Positions 1 through 6,568 of a stretch of DNA of 33,740 bases are shown here, in pieces. The DNA comes from a virus. Each line of letters opens with the position of its first letter. The stretch's first letter is position 1. The position numbers were made by a program, and so were the translations under genes. The stretch spans positions 1 to 33,740 of IMG/VR virus record IMGVR_UViG_3300017613_000318; one strand, written 5' to 3'. The notes beneath the pieces were generated by a model that had not been told where the DNA came from, searched no databases, and saw nothing but the letters and a program-made list of their open reading frames with translations.

Positions 1-2
1 AG

Positions 3-884
3 GGACAAAAAGGATTCCAAGGTGCTGAAGGTGCTGGGGCTCAAGGTAACCAAGGGGATACAGGAGCGCAAGGTGATACAGGTGCTCAAGGTGATACAGG
101 TGCTCAAGGATCTGATGCAAACAACCTAGGCAGCATTAACCAAACACTAGCATCAAACCGAACAATTGATGACGGTAATAATGGTCGCCTATTCTTTATT
201 GATCTAGAATCTGCGGGTAAGAAGTCGCAGGTCTTAATGAACCCAACAGTTCCGAGCATTCTCATCCAAGCTAATGACACAGGTGGGGGAAATATTTGCG
301 GATACACAGTAGGATCAACAAATATTAATCTAACCTTTACCGGGACAGCAGACCTCAGAGTAAACGCTGATCCTGGTACTGCTGGGCAAGTTATAAAATC
401 TAATGGCACAGGTTCTGCTCCTACCTGGGAAGATTCTGGAACTACTATCAAGTTGCTTAGTGCTAAGTATTCAGGTACTGGGATTATTCCCACAACGTAT
501 ACTACACTCAATTACGACACTCCAGGCTTAAATACAGGTAGTGTAACTTATTCAACGGGCGAGTTTACTATACCCGCAGGATTAAATGGATACTATGCAG
601 AAGTTAATTCACAATTTCTTGCAACAAATGCGGCAAACAACCGAGTGGAATTAGGTATGTTACTCCAGAAAGACACAGGTTCGGGGTATGTTACCATATG
701 TCAGATGGACAACTATGTAGCGAGAAACAACTCGTACAACGATGGCGGTATTGTTTTAAGCTTTGTGGACCCCACTGCTGTAGCTACAAGCGATAAATAC
801 AGAATCCAGGTTCGACGAGTAGGAGCAAATATGAGCTTTGACAATGCGGGTACTGTGATTTCCTTTAAGTTTTTTAGCCCGTAA
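3..884 (+). CDS. Collagen-like tail fibre/adhesin with C1q-like head (5' partial)
   Basis: The reading frame is open from the left edge (first full codon at base 3), so the N-terminus lies outside the window. The visible part starts with about a dozen Gly-X-Y triplets (bases 3-113), including three identical GDTGAQ units and one imperfect step near bases 30-35. A linker follows, then a Ser/Thr/Gly/Asn-rich beta domain. The last ~120 residues (YSTGEFTIPAGLNGYYAEV to the FKFFSP end) look like the jelly-roll head of C1q/TNF-like proteins: a Gly-Tyr-Tyr strand, alternating hydrophobic strands and an aromatic C-terminus. In phages, collagen-like stalks with globular heads are normally trimeric fibre or receptor-binding proteins. 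The C1q assignment is by pattern only. The next gene, a glycosyltransferase, starts 14 bases after the stop. Confidence 0.75.
   Translation, partial: GQKGFQGAEGAGAQGNQGDTGAQGDTGAQGDTGAQGSDANNLGSINQTLASNRTIDDGNNGRLFFIDLESAGKKSQVLMNPTVPSILIQANDTGGGNICGYTVGSTNINLTFTGTADLRVNADPGTAGQVIKSNGTGSAPTWEDSGTTIKLLSAKYSGTGIIPTTYTTLNYDTPGLNTGSVTYSTGEFTIPAGLNGYYAEVNSQFLATNAANNRVELGMLLQKDTGSGYVTICQMDNYVARNNSYNDGGIVLSFVDPTAVATSDKYRIQVRRVGANMSFDNAGTVISFKFFSP
54..107 (+). repeat. Three tandem 18-bp repeats coding GDTGAQ
   Basis: Units lie at 54-71, 72-89 and 90-107. The last two are identical in DNA (GGTGATACAGGTGCTCAA); the first differs only at third codon positions. They are part of the collagen-like Gly-X-Y stalk, and in-frame copy-number change would lengthen or shorten the stalk. 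Confidence 0.85.
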
Positions 885-887
885 TAC

Positions 888-893
888 TATAAT
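888..893 (+). promoter_or_regulatory. Putative -10/late promoter element next to a start codon
   Basis: A perfect TATAAT lies only 5 bases upstream of the ATG at 899, within ATACTATAATTAAGTATG, whose ends ATACT/AGTAT are inverted repeats. A transcript starting 6-8 bases after the hexamer would begin at or inside the start codon. No good -35 hexamer is visible 16-18 bases upstream, which fits a T4-type late promoter (TATAAATA, no -35) better than a sigma70 promoter. Function is inferred. Confidence 0.45.
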
Positions 894-898
894 TAAGT

Positions 899-2149
899 AT
901 GAAGGATCATACTTTTAGTTTAATAACCCCTACGCATAACCCTAAGTATATATCAGAGCTATACGAAAGTATAAAAGGTCAGACGTATCAGGCGTGGGAG
1001 TGGGTTATTTGGGTAAATGGAAGTATTACTTCCGAGGACTTGCCTCAGGAAATTAGAGATGACTCTAGAGTAAGGATAGGATCTACTAATCTAGAATCCT
1101 CAAGTATCGGACAAATAAAACACTGGGCGTTTAGTATTGGGGCAGGGGATATTCTAGTTGAGGTTGACCATGATGATCTCCTGACTCCAGACTGTTTGGA
1201 AGAACTAAATGAAGCTTTTCAAGATGAAGAGGTAGGCTTTGTTTTCTCTGATGACGCTAAACTAGCGGAACAGTTTACTCCTTATAACAAAGCTTTGGGT
1301 TGGACTCATTATAAGCATGAGCACGAAGGTAGAGAGCTAACTGCCATGCGATCACCACAACCTAACTCCTGCTCGATCCAATATATATGGTATTCTCCAG
1401 ACCACGTTAGAGCTTGGAGAAAATCAGTTTATGAAGAGTTGGGAGGCCACAATCCAGAGTTTGATGTTTGCGACGATCACGAGCTTATGATTAGAACTTA
1501 CCTACATACCAAGATGAAGAAGGTAGAAAAGGTTCTATATCTTTATCGAATTGATGGAGAAAATACTTGGCTGGAAAGAGTTAAAAAAATCCAGGAAGTG
1601 ACAAAAGAGTTGGGTAGGAAATGCGCCAGGGATCTAGCTGAAAGAGAATGTGAGTTGCGTAACTTAATGAAGGTAGACCTTGGCGGCGGTCTTTTCCCTA
1701 GAGAAGGTTATGTAACTATTGATCAAAAGAACGGTGATATTATTGCCGATCTAAATGAAGGCATTCCTTTACCTGATAACTCTGTTGGTGTCCTTAACGC
1801 CAGTCACGTTATTGAGCATCTGAAAGACCCTTTGAAGACCATGACGGAGATTCACAGAGTTTTAGCTCATGGTGGCTGGGCTTTTATTGAGGTTCCTAGC
1901 ACAGACGGCAGGGGAGCTTGGCAAGATCCTACACATGTTAGCTTCTGGAATCAGAATTCCTTCTTTTATTACACTAGAAAAGAACAGGCTCAATTTATAT
2001 ACAACGATACCGTTCGGTTTATGGAGCGACGACTAGAGACGCATTATCCTAATGATTGGTATAAGAAAAATCATATACCTTGCGTCACCGCTTGGCTTGT
2101 GGCTCACAAAGATGATAGTGACCGAAGGATGGGTCCACTATCAATCTAG
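899..2149 (+). CDS. Glycosyltransferase family 2 - SAM methyltransferase fusion
   Basis: The protein has 416 residues in two domains. Residues ~5-235 are a GT-A family 2 glycosyltransferase: the N-terminal FSLITPTHN strand, and VDHDD (D90-D93) as the metal/nucleotide-sugar DxD-type site. Residues ~255-345 are a class I SAM-dependent methyltransferase of the type-11 kind: VDLGGG (259-264) as a degenerate glycine motif, an acidic D275, then ASHVIEHLKDP (301-311) and RVLAHGGWAFIEVP. Such fusions are known in glycan biosynthesis. Here the enzyme could modify host surface glycan or the adjacent fibre protein; the substrate cannot be read from the sequence. An in-frame stop at 890-892 pins the start to 899, which has no Shine-Dalgarno. 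The 3' end overlaps the minus-strand gene by 9 bases. Confidence 0.85.
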   Translation: MKDHTFSLITPTHNPKYISELYESIKGQTYQAWEWVIWVNGSITSEDLPQEIRDDSRVRIGSTNLESSSIGQIKHWAFSIGAGDILVEVDHDDLLTPDCLEELNEAFQDEEVGFVFSDDAKLAEQFTPYNKALGWTHYKHEHEGRELTAMRSPQPNSCSIQYIWYSPDHVRAWRKSVYEELGGHNPEFDVCDDHELMIRTYLHTKMKKVEKVLYLYRIDGENTWLERVKKIQEVTKELGRKCARDLAERECELRNLMKVDLGGGLFPREGYVTIDQKNGDIIADLNEGIPLPDNSVGVLNASHVIEHLKDPLKTMTEIHRVLAHGGWAFIEVPSTDGRGAWQDPTHVSFWNQNSFFYYTRKEQAQFIYNDTVRFMERRLETHYPNDWYKKNHIPCVTAWLVAHKDDSDRRMGPLSI

Positions 2150-2368
2150 CATATGATTCTGTTTAGCGGCTCTAAGTAAACGCCACATAAAGTTTTCTTT
2201 CAAAGTACCTACAGACATAAAGACGTTGTTCAGCTTCTTAACAACGTCTTCAGTTATCTTCTTGCCTTGTAAGACGCCTTTCAGGTCTTGAATGATCGCT
2301 GTGATCTCTGCTTTTTCGTCCTCGGATAGGGCGGCTAAACGCTTCTCAATTGTTTCTTTTGCTTTCAT
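2141..2368 (-). CDS. uvsW.1: UvsW.1-like small protein
   Basis: The 75-residue, charged, helix-rich protein (KETIEKRLAALSEDEKAEI, then a basic C-terminus) starts in an ATGA overlap with the stop of the upstream helicase gene, so the two are very likely translationally coupled. In T4, UvsW is followed by the separate 76-residue protein UvsW.1, a small helical protein studied alongside UvsW. Position, length and helical character match. Sequence identity to T4 UvsW.1 was not tested, so the name rests mainly on context. Its end runs 9 bases into the 3' end of the convergent glycosyltransferase gene. Confidence 0.6.
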   Translation of the reverse strand: MKAKETIEKRLAALSEDEKAEITAIIQDLKGVLQGKKITEDVVKKLNNVFMSVGTLKENFMWRLLRAAKQNHMLD

Positions 2369-3738
2369 AATAGGTTGACCGTGTGGCCCTCTCTTTCGTA
2401 GTGTCTCTTACGCGCCCTAGAATGCTCTCTAAGGTACTTTTCTTTATCCATGAAGTCGTACACATAAACTACGTCCTTCGTGTGGTGACGCCTTAGAGCG
2501 CGTCCTAGAGCCTGTAGTGTGGCGATCTCAGACTTCATTCCTCTTGCGTTGATAAAATGGGTAATTTCTTCGATGTTAACTCCGGTTTGAAGTATCTTAG
2601 TTCCAATGAGAACGCTAGATCCTCTAGCGTCTCTGAATCTAGATATACTTGAATACCTTTCTTCGATTGAATTGGCTCCTTCAAGAAACTGGCATCCTTC
2701 TCCAAATAGGTCTTCCAAGGTTCTTCCATGATCAAGTGATTTGGTAAGAACAAGGATACGGGCGTTTTTGTGTTTGCTTCTAATGTCATATACTATCTCT
2801 TTGATTATTTTATTTCTTTCTTCATTGTGTACAATATACTCATCATACACTTCCAAGTAACTCATCTCTTCGTCTAATCCACTAGCGTCATAGTCTCTGT
2901 TTATTACTTGGATGATTGGTTTAGTTAGTTTTCCTTCTTCAACTAGGCTAGCTGTGTCTACTACCTGTAGGACGGCCCCTAAGGACCCTTCTAGGTTATA
3001 TCTGCGAATGGGATCACTGGGAGGCGTAGCTGTGAATCCGAAGCGGTAGACGGCCTTAGGGAAGCTCTGGATGGCCGCTAGCGTTGTCTTCCCGTTAGAA
3101 AACTCATGGCACTCGTCCACCATGAGGACTTCTGTGTCGTTGAGGTGTGTGTCAAGTATGCGTTCAATACTCTGAACAGTACATAGCATGATATCACCCT
3201 GAACAAAACCTTCCCCGTAACACAAACCAACATTATCAAAGCCGCAAGCTTTAGTGAGAAAATCATATGTCTGAGTCAGTAGCTGCTTCGCATTAAACAG
3301 AATGACCATCTTTCTCCCCATCAAAGCCTTCACAAGACCTGCCATGATAAGCGTTTTACCTGATCCTGTGGGGGACTTGATGATCCCTCTCTTAGTATTT
3401 AGACCCTGAGCGATAAGTTCTTCCTGATAGTCATAAAAAGAAAATCCTTTTATTTCCGGGTTTTCTATTTCTTTGTCGCCCTCTACTGGGGTCACTATTA
3501 TGGAAGGGTCACAAGAAATCTTCTTTAAATCAGTAAGGAGCCTAGATAATAGTCCAGTACGGAAAACACCAGTACGAGAAATAAAGTGTGTTTTTCCATC
3601 CCACTGGCGTCTCTTGTAGGCGGGGGAGTATTCAGCACCAGGAGCTTTAAACGAATATAGATTAACCAGAGCCTGTAAAAGCTCTGGGTTGTCAGTCTTA
3701 ATAAGACTCTTTTGTACTCCGACTAGTATTTCCATCAT
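2365..3738 (-). CDS. uvsW: UvsW-like SF2 DNA helicase
   Basis: The 457-residue protein (T4 UvsW is about 500) has a small N-terminal domain (residues 1-95, with KRRQWDGKTHFI), as in UvsW, then the SF2 helicase motifs: Q-motif-like FYDYQEELI (~101-109), Walker A SPTGSGKT (122-129), DECH box (208-211), motif III FGFTATPP (233-240), motif V GTKILQTGVNIEE (~379-391) and motif VI QALGRALRR (409-417). In T4, UvsW branch-migrates and unwinds R-loops and stalled forks and drives recombination-dependent replication; it is a late protein there. It is transcribed divergently from the gp26-like gene with only 30 bases between starts. ATG codons at 3738 and 3735 are both possible starts; no Shine-Dalgarno is seen. 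UvsW.1 follows in an ATGA overlap. Confidence 0.9.
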   Translation of the reverse strand: MMEILVGVQKSLIKTDNPELLQALVNLYSFKAPGAEYSPAYKRRQWDGKTHFISRTGVFRTGLLSRLLTDLKKISCDPSIIVTPVEGDKEIENPEIKGFSFYDYQEELIAQGLNTKRGIIKSPTGSGKTLIMAGLVKALMGRKMVILFNAKQLLTQTYDFLTKACGFDNVGLCYGEGFVQGDIMLCTVQSIERILDTHLNDTEVLMVDECHEFSNGKTTLAAIQSFPKAVYRFGFTATPPSDPIRRYNLEGSLGAVLQVVDTASLVEEGKLTKPIIQVINRDYDASGLDEEMSYLEVYDEYIVHNEERNKIIKEIVYDIRSKHKNARILVLTKSLDHGRTLEDLFGEGCQFLEGANSIEERYSSISRFRDARGSSVLIGTKILQTGVNIEEITHFINARGMKSEIATLQALGRALRRHHTKDVVYVYDFMDKEKYLREHSRARKRHYEREGHTVNLL

Positions 3739-3741
3739 ACT

Positions 3742-3747
3742 ATTATA
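3742..3747 (-). promoter_or_regulatory. Putative minus-strand -10/late element for uvsW
   Basis: On the minus strand TATAAT is followed by AGT and then ATGATG, inside ATACTATAATAGTATG, a near-perfect palindrome (ATACTAT-A-ATAGTAT). It closely resembles the element before the gene at 899. A transcript starting 7 bases downstream would begin at the second ATG. Promoter activity is inferred. Confidence 0.45.
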
Positions 3748-3748
3748 G

Positions 3749-3754
3749 TATAAT
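3749..3754 (+). promoter_or_regulatory. Putative plus-strand -10/late element for the gp26-like gene
   Basis: A second TATAAT, in the opposite orientation to the uvsW element and separated from it by one base (3748), precedes an AGGAG ribosome-binding site (3756-3760) and the ATG at 3769. The back-to-back arrangement implies that divergent transcription would compete at this spot. Function is inferred. Confidence 0.45.
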
Positions 3755-3768
3755 TAGGAGTTTTATTT

Positions 3769-4485
3769 ATGCAATCTAAAGAAGATATAATCAACGATAT
3801 CCTTAAAGATATCCCAACAGACACTACGATTCGGGTTGAACTACCCTCAGAGTGTAAAACATATAATATTGACGAGTCGGATATTATAACACTTCGACCC
3901 ATGACATTCGAGGATGAGAAGAGTATTGTGGGGTCTAAAGGGGACGACCCAGTTAACCTTCTTCTCGACAGATGCTTGGAAGGCATTAAGGTTATGGACC
4001 TTCTTCCTATGGATAAGCTTTACCTTATCATGAAGCTTAGGGAAATTTCATACGGAGACGACTACGATACCGTTCTTATTTGCGATCACTGCAAGGCAGA
4101 AAACCCTACAAAAGTAAAGCTTTCTAGCCTGAATGTTAACCCTGTACCTGACGATTTCGTAGACCCTATCACAGTATACTTGCCTACTGTAAAAAGGGAA
4201 GCAAAAGTAAGGCTACCCAGGGTTAGAGACGAAAAGACTTTATCAGATACGACAACTTCGTTAAATCAAATCTGGAGATTTGTTCAAGAAATTGATGGGC
4301 ATTCGGATAAATCCATTGTTGCCGCCGTTGTAGACAAGCTTCCATTGGTAGATATAAAGACCATTCTAAAGGCTTTCGATACCGATTATGGCCTTGATAC
4401 CAAGGTAAAGCTTCAGTGTAAAGATTGTGGGGGGGTCTCAATTCTTGAGCTACCAATAAACTCAAATTTTTTCGGCGTGAGCTAG
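3769..4485 (+). CDS. 26: T4 gp26-like baseplate/tail assembly chaperone
   Basis: The 238-residue product has the hallmarks of the T4 gp26-type 'T4 baseplate protein' family: LRPMTFEDEKSIVG (42-55), then a helical segment DPVNLLLDRCLEGIKVMDLL with LPMDKLYLIMKLREISYG (79-96). Two CxxC pairs, C105/C108 and C217/C220, probably form a split zinc ribbon. In T4, gp26 helps assemble the baseplate hub but is not kept in the finished virion. The start is supported by AGGAG 8 bases upstream. The last codons carry a slippery sequence leading into a 61-codon -1 extension. The normal product stops at 4483-4485. Confidence 0.75.
   Translation: MQSKEDIINDILKDIPTDTTIRVELPSECKTYNIDESDIITLRPMTFEDEKSIVGSKGDDPVNLLLDRCLEGIKVMDLLPMDKLYLIMKLREISYGDDYDTVLICDHCKAENPTKVKLSSLNVNPVPDDFVDPITVYLPTVKREAKVRLPRVRDEKTLSDTTTSLNQIWRFVQEIDGHSDKSIVAAVVDKLPLVDIKTILKAFDTDYGLDTKVKLQCKDCGGVSILELPINSNFFGVS
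4464..4473 (+). promoter_or_regulatory. Putative -1 programmed frameshift site
   Basis: In the frame of the gp26-like gene the bases read tcA AAT TTT TTC. This contains two overlapping X-XXY-YYZ slippery heptamers, A-AAT-TTT (4464-4470) and T-TTT-TTC (4467-4473). A -1 slip at either leads into CGG CGT GAG and 57 further open codons. The normal stop is 10 bases downstream. A weak hairpin (ATCAA/TTGAT, 4486-4499) follows; no strong stimulatory structure is obvious. Confidence 0.7.
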
Positions 4486-4655
4486 ATCAAGTAATTGATT
4501 TAGATTCTCTTCTTCTAGAAGCCTATATATTGGTGAAGCGGGCTGGATTTAGTTATTCGGATGTAAAAGCCATGACCCGTACAGAAAGAACTATCTTTCT
4601 AAAACTCCTCAAAGAAGACGTTGAGAGGGAAGCAGATGCAATTAAACGGAACTAG
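4470..4655 (+). CDS. -1 frameshift extension of the gp26-like protein
   Basis: After a -1 slip the gp26-like protein (234 residues to the site) would gain 61 residues, giving about 295. The extension begins FRRELDQVIDLDSLLLEAY, continues LVKRAGFSYSDVKAMTRTER and ends AIKRN before TAG at 4653-4655. It is helical, charged and protein-like. The frame opens only at 4449 (TGA at 4446-4448) and has no ATG until codon 35 of the extension, so independent initiation is unlikely. Without it, about 150 bases would be the only sizeable noncoding gap in the region. The GFSYSDV...ER layout resembles the short C-terminal T domains of tail assembly chaperones, which recruit the tape measure (inference). Its end overlaps the next start by 20 bases. 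Confidence 0.7.
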   Translation, partial: FRRELDQVIDLDSLLLEAYILVKRAGFSYSDVKAMTRTERTIFLKLLKEDVEREADAIKRN

Positions 4656-5586
4656 CTTAGTAGACAGAAACAATAGACCCACTGTATTACAGAAGGTGGG
4701 CCTTCGAGCCTTTTTCATAAATGATGGCGAGTACGTTGATCCGTATGATATTAGTGCGGTCACCATCTTTGACAAGTCTGCTAACTTTACCCCAAGCACT
4801 ATATTAGATGACAACTTGATTGCATCTGGTATTGACACTAGTATAGTTCGTATGAACTTTGCTCCTTCGGGAGAGGATGGGGGGTTCCCTGCCCAAGACC
4901 CATCAGGCTACAATCCTAGCACCGACATCACTTCTACTAGCGGAGTATATCGCATTGCTAAAGGAGAGTATGTTGTCGTTCTTGACGGCACCCAAAACAT
5001 AAGTGGAGTTTATAACTTACATGGTGATTCTACGGTAATCCCCAATACGGCTAGTGCGGTTAAGGATTACATTGATGTCTGGACGGTTATGTTGGCTGAG
5101 GGTTCAACCTACCAATCTCTTATAAACGACTTCCACCTTTATGATGATACTTTCTTTGTTACTACTCAGCCCATAATTCTAACTGCTAGTAATAAACTAA
5201 TAAACAAACACATAGTCTTGGGGTCTAAAGAGAATATCAAAGTTACCACTGAAATCACAATCAACAACAGAGATATAGACAGCAGCGTAAAAAACCTCTT
5301 CAAAGATTCTGCGGTCATCAATCCTAAGATGCTAATTGAGAAGCTTAACGAGGGCACCCCCACACTACCTGCTCACGTTACTGTTTCTGGTTACGCCGAT
5401 ACTAGCGCACTCATAGACATCACCTCTGACAACACAATGGTATTTAATTTTGATACCACTACATTAGCCACGCACGCTAATGTGGCAGACTTTGGCGGCT
5501 TGATCGGTCAGTACAGGATAACTGTTAAGTACAATCTTCTTAACGAAGTAATTGTCACGCCACCTCTATACTTCACAATAAGTTAA
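4636..5586 (+). CDS. Probable virion structural protein, unknown
   Basis: The product is 316 residues from ATG 4636 (MQLNGTSLVDRNNRPTVL), preceded by GAGGGA at 4624-4629. An in-frame TTG at 4621 is a poorer choice because it has no ribosome-binding site. The protein is rich in beta-strand patterns, Thr/Ser/Asp and Asn, and lacks Cys, a signal peptide and membrane segments, like many phage virion proteins. I see VSGYADTSALIDIT (~257-270) and a C-terminal strand GLIGQYRITVKYNLLN (~294-309) but cannot name a family. It lies between the gp26-like chaperone and the primase, with its 3' end overlapping the primase end by 14 bases. A tail or neck accessory role is plausible but not shown. Confidence 0.75.
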   Translation: MQLNGTSLVDRNNRPTVLQKVGLRAFFINDGEYVDPYDISAVTIFDKSANFTPSTILDDNLIASGIDTSIVRMNFAPSGEDGGFPAQDPSGYNPSTDITSTSGVYRIAKGEYVVVLDGTQNISGVYNLHGDSTVIPNTASAVKDYIDVWTVMLAEGSTYQSLINDFHLYDDTFFVTTQPIILTASNKLINKHIVLGSKENIKVTTEITINNRDIDSSVKNLFKDSAVINPKMLIEKLNEGTPTLPAHVTVSGYADTSALIDITSDNTMVFNFDTTTLATHANVADFGGLIGQYRITVKYNLLNEVIVTPPLYFTIS

Positions 5587-6568
5587 CTTGGTTGTGCATC
5601 TTGTACTTAAAATCATAAAGCGCAAGATTATCATCTAAGTGATGAGTGAGGTCCACCCCATTCTGGTGGGCCTCATTCCAATCTTTATACCCTGAAGGCG
5701 GACGGCAAACGAAGAACTCATCCATAAGTCTCTCCTTCCTAAGCCTATCAAACGCCTCGAACCCTCGCTCGCCCGCACTGTCATCGTCAAAGGCGAGCAT
5801 GATATCTCCCTCGAAGGTAGACAGCATCTCAGCCTGTCTAGGGCTAACAATGTTCTTCATCGTGGCAGTAGCATTGATTCCCTGTAGCTGGAACGAGATG
5901 GCATCCAGAGGCCCCTCACAGACAACTAGGAATTCCATGTCGTCTCTATAGGGGTAAAGGATGTCAGATGACTTAGGAGCGATCTCAGTAGACGGGTTTA
6001 GGTACTTCGGCTTCTCATCTCCCAGGGCGCGGGCCTGGAAGTAGAACACGATACCGTCTCTGGTGAAAGGGATGATGATCCTGTTGGCAAACTTACCCTC
6101 TTTGCACAGGAAGTATTCGGCCTTTGTTTCGTTTACCTCAGTGAATAGCTTTCGTTCGTACAGGATAGACCATGCTTTGAGCACATCAGGGTCTTCAGAA
6201 AAGCCGGAAGTGATATTTAGAGGTAGCAGCTTACTGGTATCTAGCTCAAGTTTATTCTCCTTAGGTATAACACCCAAGGGAACAGGCTTACCTAGGTAAG
6301 CAAAGTTTTTAATGATGAGTTCTTTCTGGGCGCGGAAGTAAGGTATACCCTGCAAGTGAGAGTACAAGCTAATAAAGTTTCCGTTCCTTCCAGTCTTAAA
6401 GCACTGCCACAGACCACTATCTACATTGACAGAGCAATGCTTTTTGTAGTCATTCTTTATAAAAGGAGACTCCATGATAAATTCACGGTCATTAGCTGAT
6501 AAACGTCCAATATCCGAGAAATTCTTGGTAAGGAAGTCTCTAATAAACTGAGGTGAAATCATGTACAT
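5573..6568 (-). CDS. 61: DnaG/T4 gp61-type DNA primase
   Basis: The 331-residue product matches T4 gp61 in length (342). The N-terminal ~75 residues carry HCSVNVDSGLWQCFKTGR (44-61), a partial zinc-finger/CHC2-like segment with fewer Cys/His ligands visible than usual. The catalytic toprim domain shows CEGPLDA (217-223, with the metal-binding Glu218) and the acidic cluster FDDDSAGERG (260-269), followed by KDWNEA (295-300), a common primase signature. It would make RNA primers for lagging-strand synthesis with a gp41-type helicase that is not in this window. The start at 6568 shares its bases with the start of the divergent nuclease gene; a second ATG at 6562 is also possible, and no Shine-Dalgarno is evident for either. 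The 3' end overlaps the convergent gene by 14 bases. Confidence 0.88.
   Translation of the reverse strand: MYMISPQFIRDFLTKNFSDIGRLSANDREFIMESPFIKNDYKKHCSVNVDSGLWQCFKTGRNGNFISLYSHLQGIPYFRAQKELIIKNFAYLGKPVPLGVIPKENKLELDTSKLLPLNITSGFSEDPDVLKAWSILYERKLFTEVNETKAEYFLCKEGKFANRIIIPFTRDGIVFYFQARALGDEKPKYLNPSTEIAPKSSDILYPYRDDMEFLVVCEGPLDAISFQLQGINATATMKNIVSPRQAEMLSTFEGDIMLAFDDDSAGERGFEAFDRLRKERLMDEFFVCRPPSGYKDWNEAHQNGVDLTHHLDDNLALYDFKYKMHNQVNLL
6561..6568. promoter_or_regulatory. Palindromic double start codon ATGTACAT
   Basis: The 8-bp palindrome holds the ATG of the nuclease on the plus strand (6561-6563) and the ATG of the primase on the minus strand (6568-6566). The nuclease start is backed by GAGGTG at 6550-6555. 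Promoters for each gene must lie inside the other's coding sequence or further away. Confidence 0.7.

Noticed and set aside
54-107. Tandem repeats as a CRISPR-like or regulatory array
   Set aside because: The units are contiguous, in frame, without spacers, and code for Gly-X-Y triplets.
104-511. Minus-strand frame opposite the collagen-like gene
   Set aside because: The plus-strand frame is open from the left edge with clear Gly-X-Y and fibre-like sequence; the antisense product has no recognisable features.
4621-4635. TTG at 4621 as start of the structural protein
   Set aside because: It is in frame but has no Shine-Dalgarno; ATG 4636 has GAGGGA at a proper distance.
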